In this document: positions 8,604 through 17,296 of the stretch, one piece after another | Layout: each line of letters opens with the position of its first letter | Position numbering within the stretch: position 1 is the first letter of the stretch | NCBI GenBank assembly: GCA_964505265.1 | Contig: CAZDGN010000003.1 | Location: 1 to 64,000 of the forward strand | Direction: 5' to 3' | DNA: 64,000 bases | Source of the DNA: CAILUF01 sp964505265 | GTDB lineage: Bacteria > Pseudomonadota > Alphaproteobacteria > Rickettsiales > UBA1997 | The notes under the pieces: model-generated | The model's input: only the letters and a program-made list of their open reading frames with translations | What the model was told of the DNA's origin: nothing | Databases searched by the model: none | Made by a program: the position numbers and the translations under genes

Positions 8604-9716
8604 ATGTATAAAATTAACATTATTAAACACTTCACAATCGCATCTTTGGTATTTTTTTTAATTCCATTAAAAAATATTGAAGCAAAAACCAAAAATTCCA
8701 AAACCATTAACACATCTGATAGCAAAACAAAGATTAAAGATTCAAATAACATAAAAAACTCCTATAAAACCCAAAACTCAAATCAAATATTAAGTCCAGA
8801 ATCACAAAATGATTTAGTAAAAAAATTTCATAACTCATTTGAAATAGGTATTGGTAAATTAAATGGTAAAGCTCAAGAAATTGTTTTTGACGGCAATAAA
8901 AAACTTAGTCAACTTGATTGGGCTCTTCGTGATGTTAAGATGCTTTCATTTAACTTTGATAGAAGATTAAGTGATATTTTTAACATTGGATTCAAATATT
9001 CAAATAATATTGATCATGGAAGTGAAAGAGGATTAATGTATGATTATGACTGGCTTGGAAAAGGCTATGATGGCAATATTAACGAACATAACTGGACTGA
9101 CCGCTCAATTTCAAAATTAAAGGTTCAAAAAATTCAACAATTTAAATTAACATCATCATTCAATATTTTTCAGGATATATTATTTGCCAATATCGGCTAT
9201 AATTACGACCGTTTTAAATTCCGCGATTATGCTCAAAGCTACATATACTCTGACTATAACACCAACACCAATACCTCATCAAATTTTCGGCAATATCAAG
9301 GAAGTTTAAATGGGGTTAGAGCCATCTCCTACGAACAAAATTTTTATACACCCTTCATTGGCTTCGCCGTTAAAAAAACTTTTCTTGAAAAAAAACTGGC
9401 ATTCGATTTTTATGCTAACTATTCTCCAGTTGCTAGAGCCATTGATTATGACAACCACCACTTAACAGGAGTTAAATATAAGGAAAAATTCAAGCAAATG
9501 AAATATTATAATTATGGTTTTAATTTTGGCGGTAAAATTTATGAAAATCTTTATGCTAGCTTAGCTTATGATTTTACTTATTATCCGTTAAAAAGAGGTG
9601 ATACCTATATCTACTACAATTCAAAAATCTATTACAATCCAGATTCAGCAGGCATTCGCAACAAATCCCAAACCTTATCTTTTAATTTAAAATATAACTT
9701 CACTTCAAATTATTAA
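8604..9716 (+). CDS. Omptin family outer-membrane aspartyl-type protease
   Basis: Signal peptide (about 1-27), a Lys/Asn/Ser-rich stretch to about 75, then a ten-stranded barrel of the omptin family (OmpT, Pla). Features shared with OmpT include the LNGKAQEIVF start, KLSQLDW, MYDYDW followed by NWTDRS, SYIYS, LNGVRAISYEQ and YYNYGFNFGG. The catalytic groups correspond to Asp147-Tyr-Asp149 (OmpT Asp83/Asp85) and Asp283-Asn-His285 (OmpT Asp210/His212), all present. Omptins cleave between basic residues at the cell surface and need LPS. The gene is 12 bp after its catalytically dead paralogue and 2 bp before efp. Omptins are known mainly from Gammaproteobacteria, so the location is unusual. Confidence 0.88.
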   Translation: MYKINIIKHFTIASLVFFLIPLKNIEAKTKNSKTINTSDSKTKIKDSNNIKNSYKTQNSNQILSPESQNDLVKKFHNSFEIGIGKLNGKAQEIVFDGNKKLSQLDWALRDVKMLSFNFDRRLSDIFNIGFKYSNNIDHGSERGLMYDYDWLGKGYDGNINEHNWTDRSISKLKVQKIQQFKLTSSFNIFQDILFANIGYNYDRFKFRDYAQSYIYSDYNTNTNTSSNFRQYQGSLNGVRAISYEQNFYTPFIGFAVKKTFLEKKLAFDFYANYSPVARAIDYDNHHLTGVKYKEKFKQMKYYNYGFNFGGKIYENLYASLAYDFTYYPLKRGDTYIYYNSKIYYNPDSAGIRNKSQTLSFNLKYNFTSNY

Positions 9717-9718
9717 CT

Positions 9719-10291
9719 ATGAAAACAAATGCAAATTCTATTCGTATCGGCAATGTCATTGAATTCCAAAATCAACTTTGGAAAGTAATTAAACGCGAAC
9801 ATGTCAAGCCCGGTAAAGGTGGCGCCTATATTCAAGTCGAAATGAAAAATATTGTCACCAATAACAAAACCAATACCCGCTTTGCCTCAAGCGCAGATGT
9901 AGAAATCGCTTTTGTTGAACAAAAAAATATGCAATTTCAATATTTTGACCAAGACGAAATTGTTGCTATGGATATGGATAATTTTGAAAGCTTCAATTTT
10001 TCTAAAGATTTAGTTGGTGAAGCCCTACCATTTTTAACTGAAGGGATGAATATACGCATTGAATATTGCAATTCCAAAGCTATTTCCATTTTTTTACCAG
10101 AACAAGTTAATGCAATTATTTCACAAGCCGATGCCGTGGTAAAAGGACAAACTGCTTCAGCCTCATATAAACCTGCGATTCTTGAAAATGGTGTACGCAT
10201 TATGGTTCCGCAATTTATTGAATCTGGAGAAGAGGTTATTGTTAATACCGAAGATTTTAGCTATGTTAGTCGAGCAAAATCAAATAATTAA
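9719..10291 (+). CDS. efp: Elongation factor P
   Basis: EF-P rescues ribosomes stalled at polyproline stretches. Its 190 residues cover the three beta-barrel domains; the tip loop of domain I reads KPGKGGAYIQ with Lys33 at the position that is modified or contacts the P-site tRNA in the family. It starts 2 bp after the omptin stop and ends 1 bp before dapF, so it is inside a compact plus-strand operon. No separate EF-P modification gene (epmA/epmB) is seen in the window. Confidence 0.97.
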   Translation: MKTNANSIRIGNVIEFQNQLWKVIKREHVKPGKGGAYIQVEMKNIVTNNKTNTRFASSADVEIAFVEQKNMQFQYFDQDEIVAMDMDNFESFNFSKDLVGEALPFLTEGMNIRIEYCNSKAISIFLPEQVNAIISQADAVVKGQTASASYKPAILENGVRIMVPQFIESGEEVIVNTEDFSYVSRAKSNN

Positions 10292-10292
10292 G

Positions 10293-11087
10293 ATGTTAAA
10301 ATTTACAAAAATGAATGCTCTTGGTAATGATTTTATTATCATTGACCAGCGTTTTAAGAATAATTTAATTGAGATTTCACCAGCCTCAATTAAAAAGCTA
10401 TGCGATAGAAAAAACATTGGTTGCGACCAACTAATAATTATAAAAAATACCGATGAAATTGATACTATATGTCAGATGTTGATATATAATCAAGATGGAA
10501 CTGAAAGTGCTACCTGCGGTAATGCAACAAGGTGTGTAGCGGGTTTAATTTTTTTACAAAACCCGAATTTAAATTCTATCAAAATTCAAACCAAAGCTGG
10601 CATTTTAGACGCCAAAAAAATTTCAAATAAAATTATTAAAGTCAATCTGGGTTCACCAAAAATGCTGAAAGAAAACCTTAATCTTGAAGGATTTAATTTT
10701 TATCATTGCGATATTGGAAATCCGCATAGTGTAACCTTCGTTTCTGAACTTCCAAACGATGAAATATTTTTTCAAACTGCCCCAAAAATTGAAGCTAATA
10801 CTTTAATTTTTCCACATAAAACTAATGTTGAGTTTGCCAAAATTATTGATGATTCCAAAATTGAAGTTCGAGTTTTTGAACGCGGAGTTGGCGAAACCTT
10901 GGCTTGCGGATCTGGGGCTTGCGCCGTTGCATTTATCGCTATGTTTTTACAAAAAATTAATACCAAAATCACCACAATCTCCTTTAAAGGCGGAGATTTA
11001 CAAATTGAATTTGATGGAAAAAATATTTTTATGATTGGTGATTATAATCAAATATTTGAAGGAACAATTGATGAAAATTTTTTATAG
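10293..11087 (+). CDS. dapF: Diaminopimelate epimerase
   Basis: Converts LL- to meso-diaminopimelate for lysine and peptidoglycan synthesis. The two catalytic cysteines are visible: Cys75 in SATCGNATRC and Cys205 in LACGSGAC. The 264-residue length is typical. I place the start at the ATG 1 bp after efp, because the conserved KMNALGNDF begins right there; a longer upstream reading would overlap efp and is not conserved. The last 17 bp overlap the start of ccmH. Confidence 0.96.
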   Translation: MLKFTKMNALGNDFIIIDQRFKNNLIEISPASIKKLCDRKNIGCDQLIIIKNTDEIDTICQMLIYNQDGTESATCGNATRCVAGLIFLQNPNLNSIKIQTKAGILDAKKISNKIIKVNLGSPKMLKENLNLEGFNFYHCDIGNPHSVTFVSELPNDEIFFQTAPKIEANTLIFPHKTNVEFAKIIDDSKIEVRVFERGVGETLACGSGACAVAFIAMFLQKINTKITTISFKGGDLQIEFDGKNIFMIGDYNQIFEGTIDENFL

Positions 11088-11469
11088 GATTTTTTTCCTA
11101 ATTTTCTTTTTTATTCAAAATTCTTTCGCCTTATCAACTGAATCACGCCTAACCGACCCTCGACTTGAAGCAAGAGCTATGAACCTGTTTTTAATAGTCA
11201 AATGTATGGTTTGTAATGGGCAGGTAATTGAAAATTCAGACACTAAATTTGCCCATGATTTACGCCAATATATTCGGCAAAAAATCATCGTAGGCTTATC
11301 AGATGAAGAAATTAAAAATGATTTAGCTGAAAAATTTGGTGACGATATTTTAATGGAACCAAAAACCATAGATTTTTTAATTATAACTTTATTTTCAGTT
11401 ATTTCTTCCTCGCTAATGTTTTTTTGGTTTTTTAAAAATAAAAAAGCTCCAAAAAAAACCATAAATTAA
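11071..11469 (+). CDS. ccmH: Cytochrome c biogenesis protein CcmH (thiol-reducing subunit)
   Basis: CcmH delivers or reduces apocytochrome c thiols for heme attachment in maturation system I. The 132-residue protein has a signal/anchor (1-20), the redox pair Cys45-x-x-Cys48 in VKCMVCNGQ, the conserved DLR-x-x-I stretch and a C-terminal membrane helix (about 97-120). Only the CcmH domain is present; no TPR (CcmI) part is fused. The start lies inside the end of dapF. ccmA is about 36 kb away, so the ccm genes are scattered as in Rickettsiales. Confidence 0.9.
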   Translation: MKIFYRIFFLIFFFIQNSFALSTESRLTDPRLEARAMNLFLIVKCMVCNGQVIENSDTKFAHDLRQYIRQKIIVGLSDEEIKNDLAEKFGDDILMEPKTIDFLIITLFSVISSSLMFFWFFKNKKAPKKTIN

Positions 11470-11481
11470 AATAATAAACAT

Positions 11482-13143
11482 TTAATTGCACAAATTTAAT
11501 TTTTGATCAGAAAGATTGTTTTCTGATTTGATTCTAGCACAACCCAAAATTGTATGAAAAAAATGATCATGCTTTACTTTTAATTTTCCTTGGCGATTTA
11601 GTTCGTTATTTTTCTTAATTTTAGTAAATTCATTTGGATTATTTTTGATAAATTTATCCGACATCCACACCATCATCGGAACGTTTCTTTGCTCATTTGG
11701 GGCATTCTCAATTGGGGCTCCATGTAAAAAAACTCCATTTTCTCCAAGCGATTCTCCATGGTCGGAAACATAAAAAATTACAGCATTATTATCCCTTAAT
11801 TTTTCAATCATTTTACTTAAAAAATTATCAAAATATAAAACCGTATTATCATATGAATTTTGCACCTCTTCTAATGAATGACCTAGATCTGGGGTGAATA
11901 TAGCAAACTCTCTTGGATAATTCATATAATATTCTCGATGACTACCTCTTGTTCCCAGAATGTATAGAGAGTTTTTTGAAATATTATTATTCAACTCTTC
12001 AAGCAAAATTATATCTCCAAAATCATTATATTTTGATAAATATTTTTTACGAAGTTCGCTTGCCATAACAATTTTATCTGGAGCATGAAAATCTTTGTAG
12101 ATATAGATTCCTGAATCTTTATTAGCAGAACTTAAGACTGTTATTTCAAATCCCAAATCCTTAAAAACCTTAGCGACTGAATATTTCTTTTGATGTCTTG
12201 ATTGACTAAATTTTTCCATCCATTTATCTTGATTTTCGTCAGTTAGCATACAAAGTAGTGAGGCCGAGGTTGAAGTAGCACAAGACAAAACGTCTTTAAA
12301 ACTAAATAGATTAGGAATTTTACTTAGATTAGGAGTAGTTTCGCGGTGATAACCATTAATAGAAAGGCGGTTGGAACGCAATGATTCCCCAATTAGAATT
12401 ACCGCCAATAAAGGTTCGTTAGTTTTACCATAATTCTTGAATCGATAATTTTCATAGCCCTCAAGATAAAAATTTCTTGAACTTTTATGCATTAGCTTAA
12501 TTTCTTTATATTGGACAAATAAATAAGACGGCATCATAGATTCGCTAAAAGTTTTTAATTTATAAGTTGCCACAGCCAAATGGGTATTTAATGCCACAAC
12601 AATAATTAAAACCAAAATCACATTATAGGTAATTTTAAAAACAATATTTTGTAAATATTTTAAAATAAATAATTTATTAAAAGAAAATTTGGTTTTTATA
12701 GCTAATTTTTTTTCTAGCAAAAAAATTAAAAAACTTGTTAAGATAAATAATGGCAAAACATAAATATAAATCCACGAGTCAAAAGCTGAAGAAACATCAT
12801 TACCTTCGCCATAAAATAGTGCTGATATAATAATTTGTTCATTTATTATTATGCCCAAATGAACTACAAAATAGCTATAAATTAGTGCCACAAAATTTGT
12901 CAATAAAACCAAAATTTTGGTGACAATATAATTCAGTGAAAATAAAAAATTAATTGCAATTGCAATAATTATTGTCGAAATAATTATATCAAATAATACC
13001 GAAAAAAAATTCCCTTTTTGACTTAAAATAAAATTGTAAATACCACCAAAATTACAAATAAAGATGTGAATAAAGGTGCAAGCAAATGATAAAATTAAAG
13101 TATTTAGGAATGGCTTTATATTATGTTGTGCAAAAAATTTCAT
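11482..13143 (-). CDS. Phosphoethanolamine transferase-like membrane sulfatase-fold enzyme
   Basis: Five or so membrane helices in the first 190 residues are followed by a periplasmic alkaline-phosphatase-fold domain. The motif order is that of the EptA/CptA class: IGESLRSNRLSINGY with metal-binding Glu253, SFKDVLSCATSTS with Thr290 at the nucleophile position, CML, and VSDHGESLGENG with downstream HGAP. Length (553) matches EptA. Such enzymes move phosphoethanolamine from phosphatidylethanolamine onto lipid A, core sugar or other envelope acceptors. The acceptor cannot be read from sequence. The gene starts 6 bp after tolQ and is probably cotranscribed with it. Confidence 0.87.
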   Translation of the reverse strand: MKFFAQHNIKPFLNTLILSFACTFIHIFICNFGGIYNFILSQKGNFFSVLFDIIISTIIIAIAINFLFSLNYIVTKILVLLTNFVALIYSYFVVHLGIIINEQIIISALFYGEGNDVSSAFDSWIYIYVLPLFILTSFLIFLLEKKLAIKTKFSFNKLFILKYLQNIVFKITYNVILVLIIVVALNTHLAVATYKLKTFSESMMPSYLFVQYKEIKLMHKSSRNFYLEGYENYRFKNYGKTNEPLLAVILIGESLRSNRLSINGYHRETTPNLSKIPNLFSFKDVLSCATSTSASLLCMLTDENQDKWMEKFSQSRHQKKYSVAKVFKDLGFEITVLSSANKDSGIYIYKDFHAPDKIVMASELRKKYLSKYNDFGDIILLEELNNNISKNSLYILGTRGSHREYYMNYPREFAIFTPDLGHSLEEVQNSYDNTVLYFDNFLSKMIEKLRDNNAVIFYVSDHGESLGENGVFLHGAPIENAPNEQRNVPMMVWMSDKFIKNNPNEFTKIKKNNELNRQGKLKVKHDHFFHTILGCARIKSENNLSDQKLNLCN

Positions 13144-13149
13144 GAAGAT

Positions 13150-13839
13150 TTAATAGCGATCTAACTCTTTAGACATTGAATTTAAAAGCATCAAGGAAAA
13201 ATTTGAAGCTCTCTCCTGAAAATGATTAATTCTTGCCGAAAAAATATTGTAAAAAAATACCGCAGGAATTGCTGCAAACAATCCAATTGCTGTAGCCAAA
13301 AGACTTTCTGCAATACCTGGGGCAACCACAGCGAGGCTGGTATTTTTACTTACTGCAATACTTTGAAATGAATTCATAATTCCCCAAACCGTTCCAAATA
13401 AACCTACAAAAGGTGCCGATGAACCGATAATGGCAAGTAGATTTAATCCAGATTCAAGCTTTATCATAGCCCGATTAGAGACAATTTGCATATTATTGAC
13501 CAACCTTTCTTTTAAAGAATTTTTTGCATCATTGCCTGCACTAGCGATTTGCTTGATATTATTCGACTTCCATTCACGAAGACATGATAAAAAAATTCGA
13601 GCTAATGGATGATTATCGTTGCTTTTAGCTTGATTAAAAATCTCTTCGAGGGGAACATTATTTTCAAAAGCATCTTCGAAGCGATCGCTTCGATGAATTA
13701 AAATTTTAAATTTGATGAATTTATCAAAAATTATTGCCCATGATATCATCGAGGCAGAAATCATAAGTAAAATGACAAATTGCACGATTATATCAGCTTG
13801 AACAATTAAATTTACTAACGAAACTGAAGATTTATCCAT
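13150..13839 (-). CDS. tolQ: Tol-Pal system inner-membrane proton channel subunit TolQ
   Basis: TolQ forms the proton-driven motor with TolR that energises TolA for outer-membrane constriction. Three membrane helices are visible (about 15-37, 130-155 and 170-195), and the MotA/TolQ/ExbB signature FVGLFGTVWGIMNSFQSI is near residues 143-160, with the conserved pore helix APGIAESLLATAIGLFAAIPA after it. At 229 residues it fits TolQ. Unusually, tolR-tolA-tolB-pal do not follow; an envelope transferase gene does. ExbB is the alternative name, but no exbD or tonB is near. Confidence 0.85.
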   Translation of the reverse strand: MDKSSVSLVNLIVQADIIVQFVILLMISASMISWAIIFDKFIKFKILIHRSDRFEDAFENNVPLEEIFNQAKSNDNHPLARIFLSCLREWKSNNIKQIASAGNDAKNSLKERLVNNMQIVSNRAMIKLESGLNLLAIIGSSAPFVGLFGTVWGIMNSFQSIAVSKNTSLAVVAPGIAESLLATAIGLFAAIPAVFFYNIFSARINHFQERASNFSLMLLNSMSKELDRY

Positions 13840-13886
13840 ATTTATTTATAAAGATTGTTAACTTAATTATATTAATTATTGTAAAA

Positions 13887-16187
13887 TTATTCTTCAATAA
13901 CTTCCCTTTTTCCCGATATATTTGGGGGAGTTATTATGCCATTTTCCTCCATTTTTTCAATTAAAGTTGCCGCACGATTATAACCAATCCTTAGTTGGCG
14001 CTGAACATAACTAATAGAAGGCTTACGATCGCGCTTTACAATCATTACAGCCTTACTATACAAATCTTCATCACTTCCAGCCTCAAAGTTTCCATCATCG
14101 TCAGAACCAACCGATGATTGGTTTGGAAGCGGAACATCAAAAGAGATTTTTTCTGATTCTTCAAATTCCGATAAATCTTGGTTTTTAATGTAATTAACAA
14201 TATTTTCAATCTCTGTATCCGAACAAAAGGGACCATGAACCCTAGTCATTTTGCTTCCGCCCGACATATAAATCATATCACCCTGACCCAAAAGCTGTTC
14301 AGCTCCCTGCACTCCCAAAATTGTTCTAGAATCAATTCTAGAAGTTACCTGAAAGGAAATTCTGGTTGGAAAATTTGCCTTAATTACACCAGTAATTACA
14401 TCAACCGAAGGTCGTTGTGTTGCCATAATAATGTGAATACCTGCTGCCCTCGCCATTTGTGCTAAACGTTGAACTGAATTTTCGATTTCCTTGCCCGCAA
14501 CCAACATTAAATCCGCCATCTCATCAACAATAACGACAATAAAAGGAAGCTTTTTTGGTTCAAATTCAATTTCTTCGATGATTGGTTTGCCGTTTGATGG
14601 ATCATAGCCCGTTTGTACCTTTCGCATTAATTTTTCACCGCTAAATGAAGCTTTTTCTGCCTTTTCATTGTAACCTGCAATATTACGAACTGCAAAACTA
14701 GACATCAGGCGATATCTCTCCTCCATTTCAGCAACCACCCATTTTAATGCAATTACCGCCTTGCCTGGTTCAGTTACTACTGGCGAAAGCAAATGCGGAA
14801 TGCCATCATAAATTGAAAGCTCTAGCATTTTTGGATCAATCATAATAAATTTACATTCATCAGGTCTTAACTTAAAAAGTAAAGATAAAATCATCACATT
14901 CAAGCCCACCGATTTGCCCGAACCAGTTGTCCCAGCAATTAATAAGTGAGGCATTTTAGCTAAATCCGCGATCATAATTTCGCCACCAATATCTTTACCC
15001 AAAATCATTGGCAAGAAAAATTGTGAAAATTTGTAATCACGAGACTCTAACATTTCGCGAAGAAAAATCATCTCTCGCTTTGGATTTGGAAGTTCAATTC
15101 CAATTGAGGTTTTACCCGAAACCACTGCAATTCTTGCTGATACTGCACTCATCGAGCGAGCAATATCATCTGACAAGGAGATTACCCTAGATGCTTTTGT
15201 TCCAGCTTCTGGCTCAAATTCATGCAAAGTAATAACTGGTCCAACCCTAGCTCCAACCGCAGTTCCTCTAACTCCAAAATCATCAAGCACCTTCAAAAGC
15301 ATTCTTGATTGATTTTCTACCAATTCTTTTGGAATTTTTTTATCTTTATTCTCACTAGATCTATCAGTTAATAAATCTGAAGTTGGCAACACATAGGTAC
15401 TGAATTTTCGTTTTGGTTTTTTAATTTTACTAGCTTTAAGCTCTTGTTTTAATTGATTTTTTTCAGTGACTTTATTATTTTCATTACCTTCTGAATCCTC
15501 TTCTGCTTCGGCTTCCGCCTCCTCATCATCAAAAAATTGCTCTACCGATTTCTCTTCTTTAAATTGATTTTTTTTAATTAAATTTATTTGTTGATTAGAT
15601 TTTATTTTTTTTGGTAAAAGATATTTTTCTAGTATATATCTGCTATAAACAAAACCATATCTAAATGCATAAATCCAGTCATAAAACTTAACTTCAATAA
15701 TAATTGAAAATAAAACTAATCCCAAAACTAAACTTAAGGCGAATAGCAATGGGAGTGGAACAAAATTTAATTTCATCAATAAAAAAGCTCCATTAAGCCC
15801 ACCGAGCGATAAAAATTCAAAAGAACTTGGCTTTGGAAGCATGGAAAATGTAAGACAAAATGATAATAAACAAAACGGTATAAAAAAAATTTTTATAAGA
15901 AATAATTTTAATGGTCTATTTGATAAACATTGTATGCCGATACTCAAAAAAATTATAACCACAAAGAATGCCGAGAAACCTATAAATTGGAAAGACAGAT
16001 CTGCTATTTTTGCTCCGAAATTTCCACCGATATTTTGAACCTCCTTAGAAGTAGTAAAAGTGTTAAATGAAGGGTCATCGCCATTAAAACTTAAGAGAAT
16101 TAAGGCATAAAAAACTGCATAGATAATCATTAAGATTCCTGTGAGTTTTTTTATTAAAAATGTTAAAATTTTATTAATTTTATTCAT
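13887..16187 (-). CDS. ftsK: DNA translocase FtsK
   Basis: Septum-located DNA pump for chromosome dimer resolution. Four or five N-terminal membrane helices span roughly residues 10-170; an acidic Glu-rich linker lies around 215-250. The RecA-like motor has Walker A AGTTGSGKSVGLN, Walker B IVVIVDEMADLM and the MATQRP motif. A C-terminal winged-helix gamma domain with QRQLRIGYNRAATLIEKME would read KOPS-like sites. The short linker (766 residues in all) is typical of alphaproteobacteria. It abuts the upstream Cys-rich gene with no gap. Confidence 0.97.
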   Translation of the reverse strand: MNKINKILTFLIKKLTGILMIIYAVFYALILLSFNGDDPSFNTFTTSKEVQNIGGNFGAKIADLSFQFIGFSAFFVVIIFLSIGIQCLSNRPLKLFLIKIFFIPFCLLSFCLTFSMLPKPSSFEFLSLGGLNGAFLLMKLNFVPLPLLFALSLVLGLVLFSIIIEVKFYDWIYAFRYGFVYSRYILEKYLLPKKIKSNQQINLIKKNQFKEEKSVEQFFDDEEAEAEAEEDSEGNENNKVTEKNQLKQELKASKIKKPKRKFSTYVLPTSDLLTDRSSENKDKKIPKELVENQSRMLLKVLDDFGVRGTAVGARVGPVITLHEFEPEAGTKASRVISLSDDIARSMSAVSARIAVVSGKTSIGIELPNPKREMIFLREMLESRDYKFSQFFLPMILGKDIGGEIMIADLAKMPHLLIAGTTGSGKSVGLNVMILSLLFKLRPDECKFIMIDPKMLELSIYDGIPHLLSPVVTEPGKAVIALKWVVAEMEERYRLMSSFAVRNIAGYNEKAEKASFSGEKLMRKVQTGYDPSNGKPIIEEIEFEPKKLPFIVVIVDEMADLMLVAGKEIENSVQRLAQMARAAGIHIIMATQRPSVDVITGVIKANFPTRISFQVTSRIDSRTILGVQGAEQLLGQGDMIYMSGGSKMTRVHGPFCSDTEIENIVNYIKNQDLSEFEESEKISFDVPLPNQSSVGSDDDGNFEAGSDEDLYSKAVMIVKRDRKPSISYVQRQLRIGYNRAATLIEKMEENGIITPPNISGKREVIEE

Positions 16188-17279
16188 TTAATTTTCAAAT
16201 TGAGGAATATTTGCCGTATTTTCTATTATATTTCTATTGGCAAAATCCTGCTCTCCATTTTGTTGCTTAATGTAAAGAGGTGGAATTTCAACATAAGAAT
16301 TATCATTGTCATTAAGATTATTTTTTAGAATATTATTTGCAACATCATTTAGGTTTTGTAAATAATCTTTTGGTTTTACAGATTCTTTAACAAAATTAGA
16401 GCGTTGAACATTTACTTTTTGTGGTTCTTTATCATTGTTATTGACAATCAAATTATCAACTGGAATTGGCATTTCTTGATTTTGATTTTCGACATTATTT
16501 TCATTTTTCCCGCCAGTTTCGATTAAGTCAGATAATATGTTTGATTTGGTAATTTCATTGGTTTTTTTAGATTTTTTACTCAAAACTTTCGAATCTTTTT
16601 CGTGCTCATCAATATTTACTTCTTTTAACTCAGCTATTACTTTTAATTTCGATTTTTCTTCATTAATTTTTTTAATTAATTCCTCTTTTTCAGCTATAGA
16701 TTTTTCTTGATCCTCTTTAACTTTATTTAATTCTTCATCATATTTTTTATTTAATTCCGCAGTTCTTTCATTCTTTTTTTTGATAATTTCATTATAAATT
16801 AACAAACGGTTAGTATTTTTAAATTCATTTTGTGCTAAAGGTCTAGGTTGCCTTGGATAATTATGAATATAATTTGGATCTTGACCAAAAATTCCAGCTA
16901 ATTTATTGATGTAATTATTTTGAAATTTTCGTAGAGCATTTTTCCTTTTAACTTTATATTCATTGGAAATTTTTTCCTCTTCGACTAATTTTTGTTCATG
17001 TATTTTTATATATTCAGAAATTAAAATACATTTATCTTCATGATAACAACGATTTGCTCCGCAATCACAACCAAAAGTGATTGCATAAGAGCAAACGGCG
17101 AATTTATCGAGCTTTGACTCGCATTTTCCAACACAACTATTCCCAAAATCTCTCCACATACCATTAGATTTTTCGCAGTTTGGACGCTCATCGAAAGTTG
17201 TTGGACGCAAGATATCTGCATAAACATTATTAACTATAAGACCAAAAATTAGAATTAGGGTTTTGATTATTTTGGTCAT
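16188..17279 (-). CDS. Exported Cys-rich N-terminus plus charged coiled-coil protein, unknown function
   Basis: A clear signal peptide (1-21) precedes a compact module with eight cysteines between residues 35 and 84 (C35, C49, C53, C63, C71, C73, C78, C84), probably disulfide-bonded or metal-binding. The rest is Lys/Glu/Asn-rich, with a likely coiled coil around 90-230 and a disordered tail. I do not recognise the family. The stop is directly against the ftsK ATG, so translation is likely coupled, and a periplasmic envelope or division-linked role is a reasonable guess only. Confidence 0.75.
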   Translation of the reverse strand: MTKIIKTLILIFGLIVNNVYADILRPTTFDERPNCEKSNGMWRDFGNSCVGKCESKLDKFAVCSYAITFGCDCGANRCYHEDKCILISEYIKIHEQKLVEEEKISNEYKVKRKNALRKFQNNYINKLAGIFGQDPNYIHNYPRQPRPLAQNEFKNTNRLLIYNEIIKKKNERTAELNKKYDEELNKVKEDQEKSIAEKEELIKKINEEKSKLKVIAELKEVNIDEHEKDSKVLSKKSKKTNEITKSNILSDLIETGGKNENNVENQNQEMPIPVDNLIVNNNDKEPQKVNVQRSNFVKESVKPKDYLQNLNDVANNILKNNLNDNDNSYVEIPPLYIKQQNGEQDFANRNIIENTANIPQFEN

Positions 17280-17296
17280 ATTAAAAAATTAATATT

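Noticed and set aside
10182..10292. Longer N-terminus for dapF
   Set aside because: It overlaps efp in another frame and is not similar to the family; the conserved DapF start follows the ATG at 10293.
14178..14465. Plus-strand ORFs inside ftsK and other conserved genes
   Set aside because: They lie opposite strongly conserved coding sequence and show no family features; treated as shadows.
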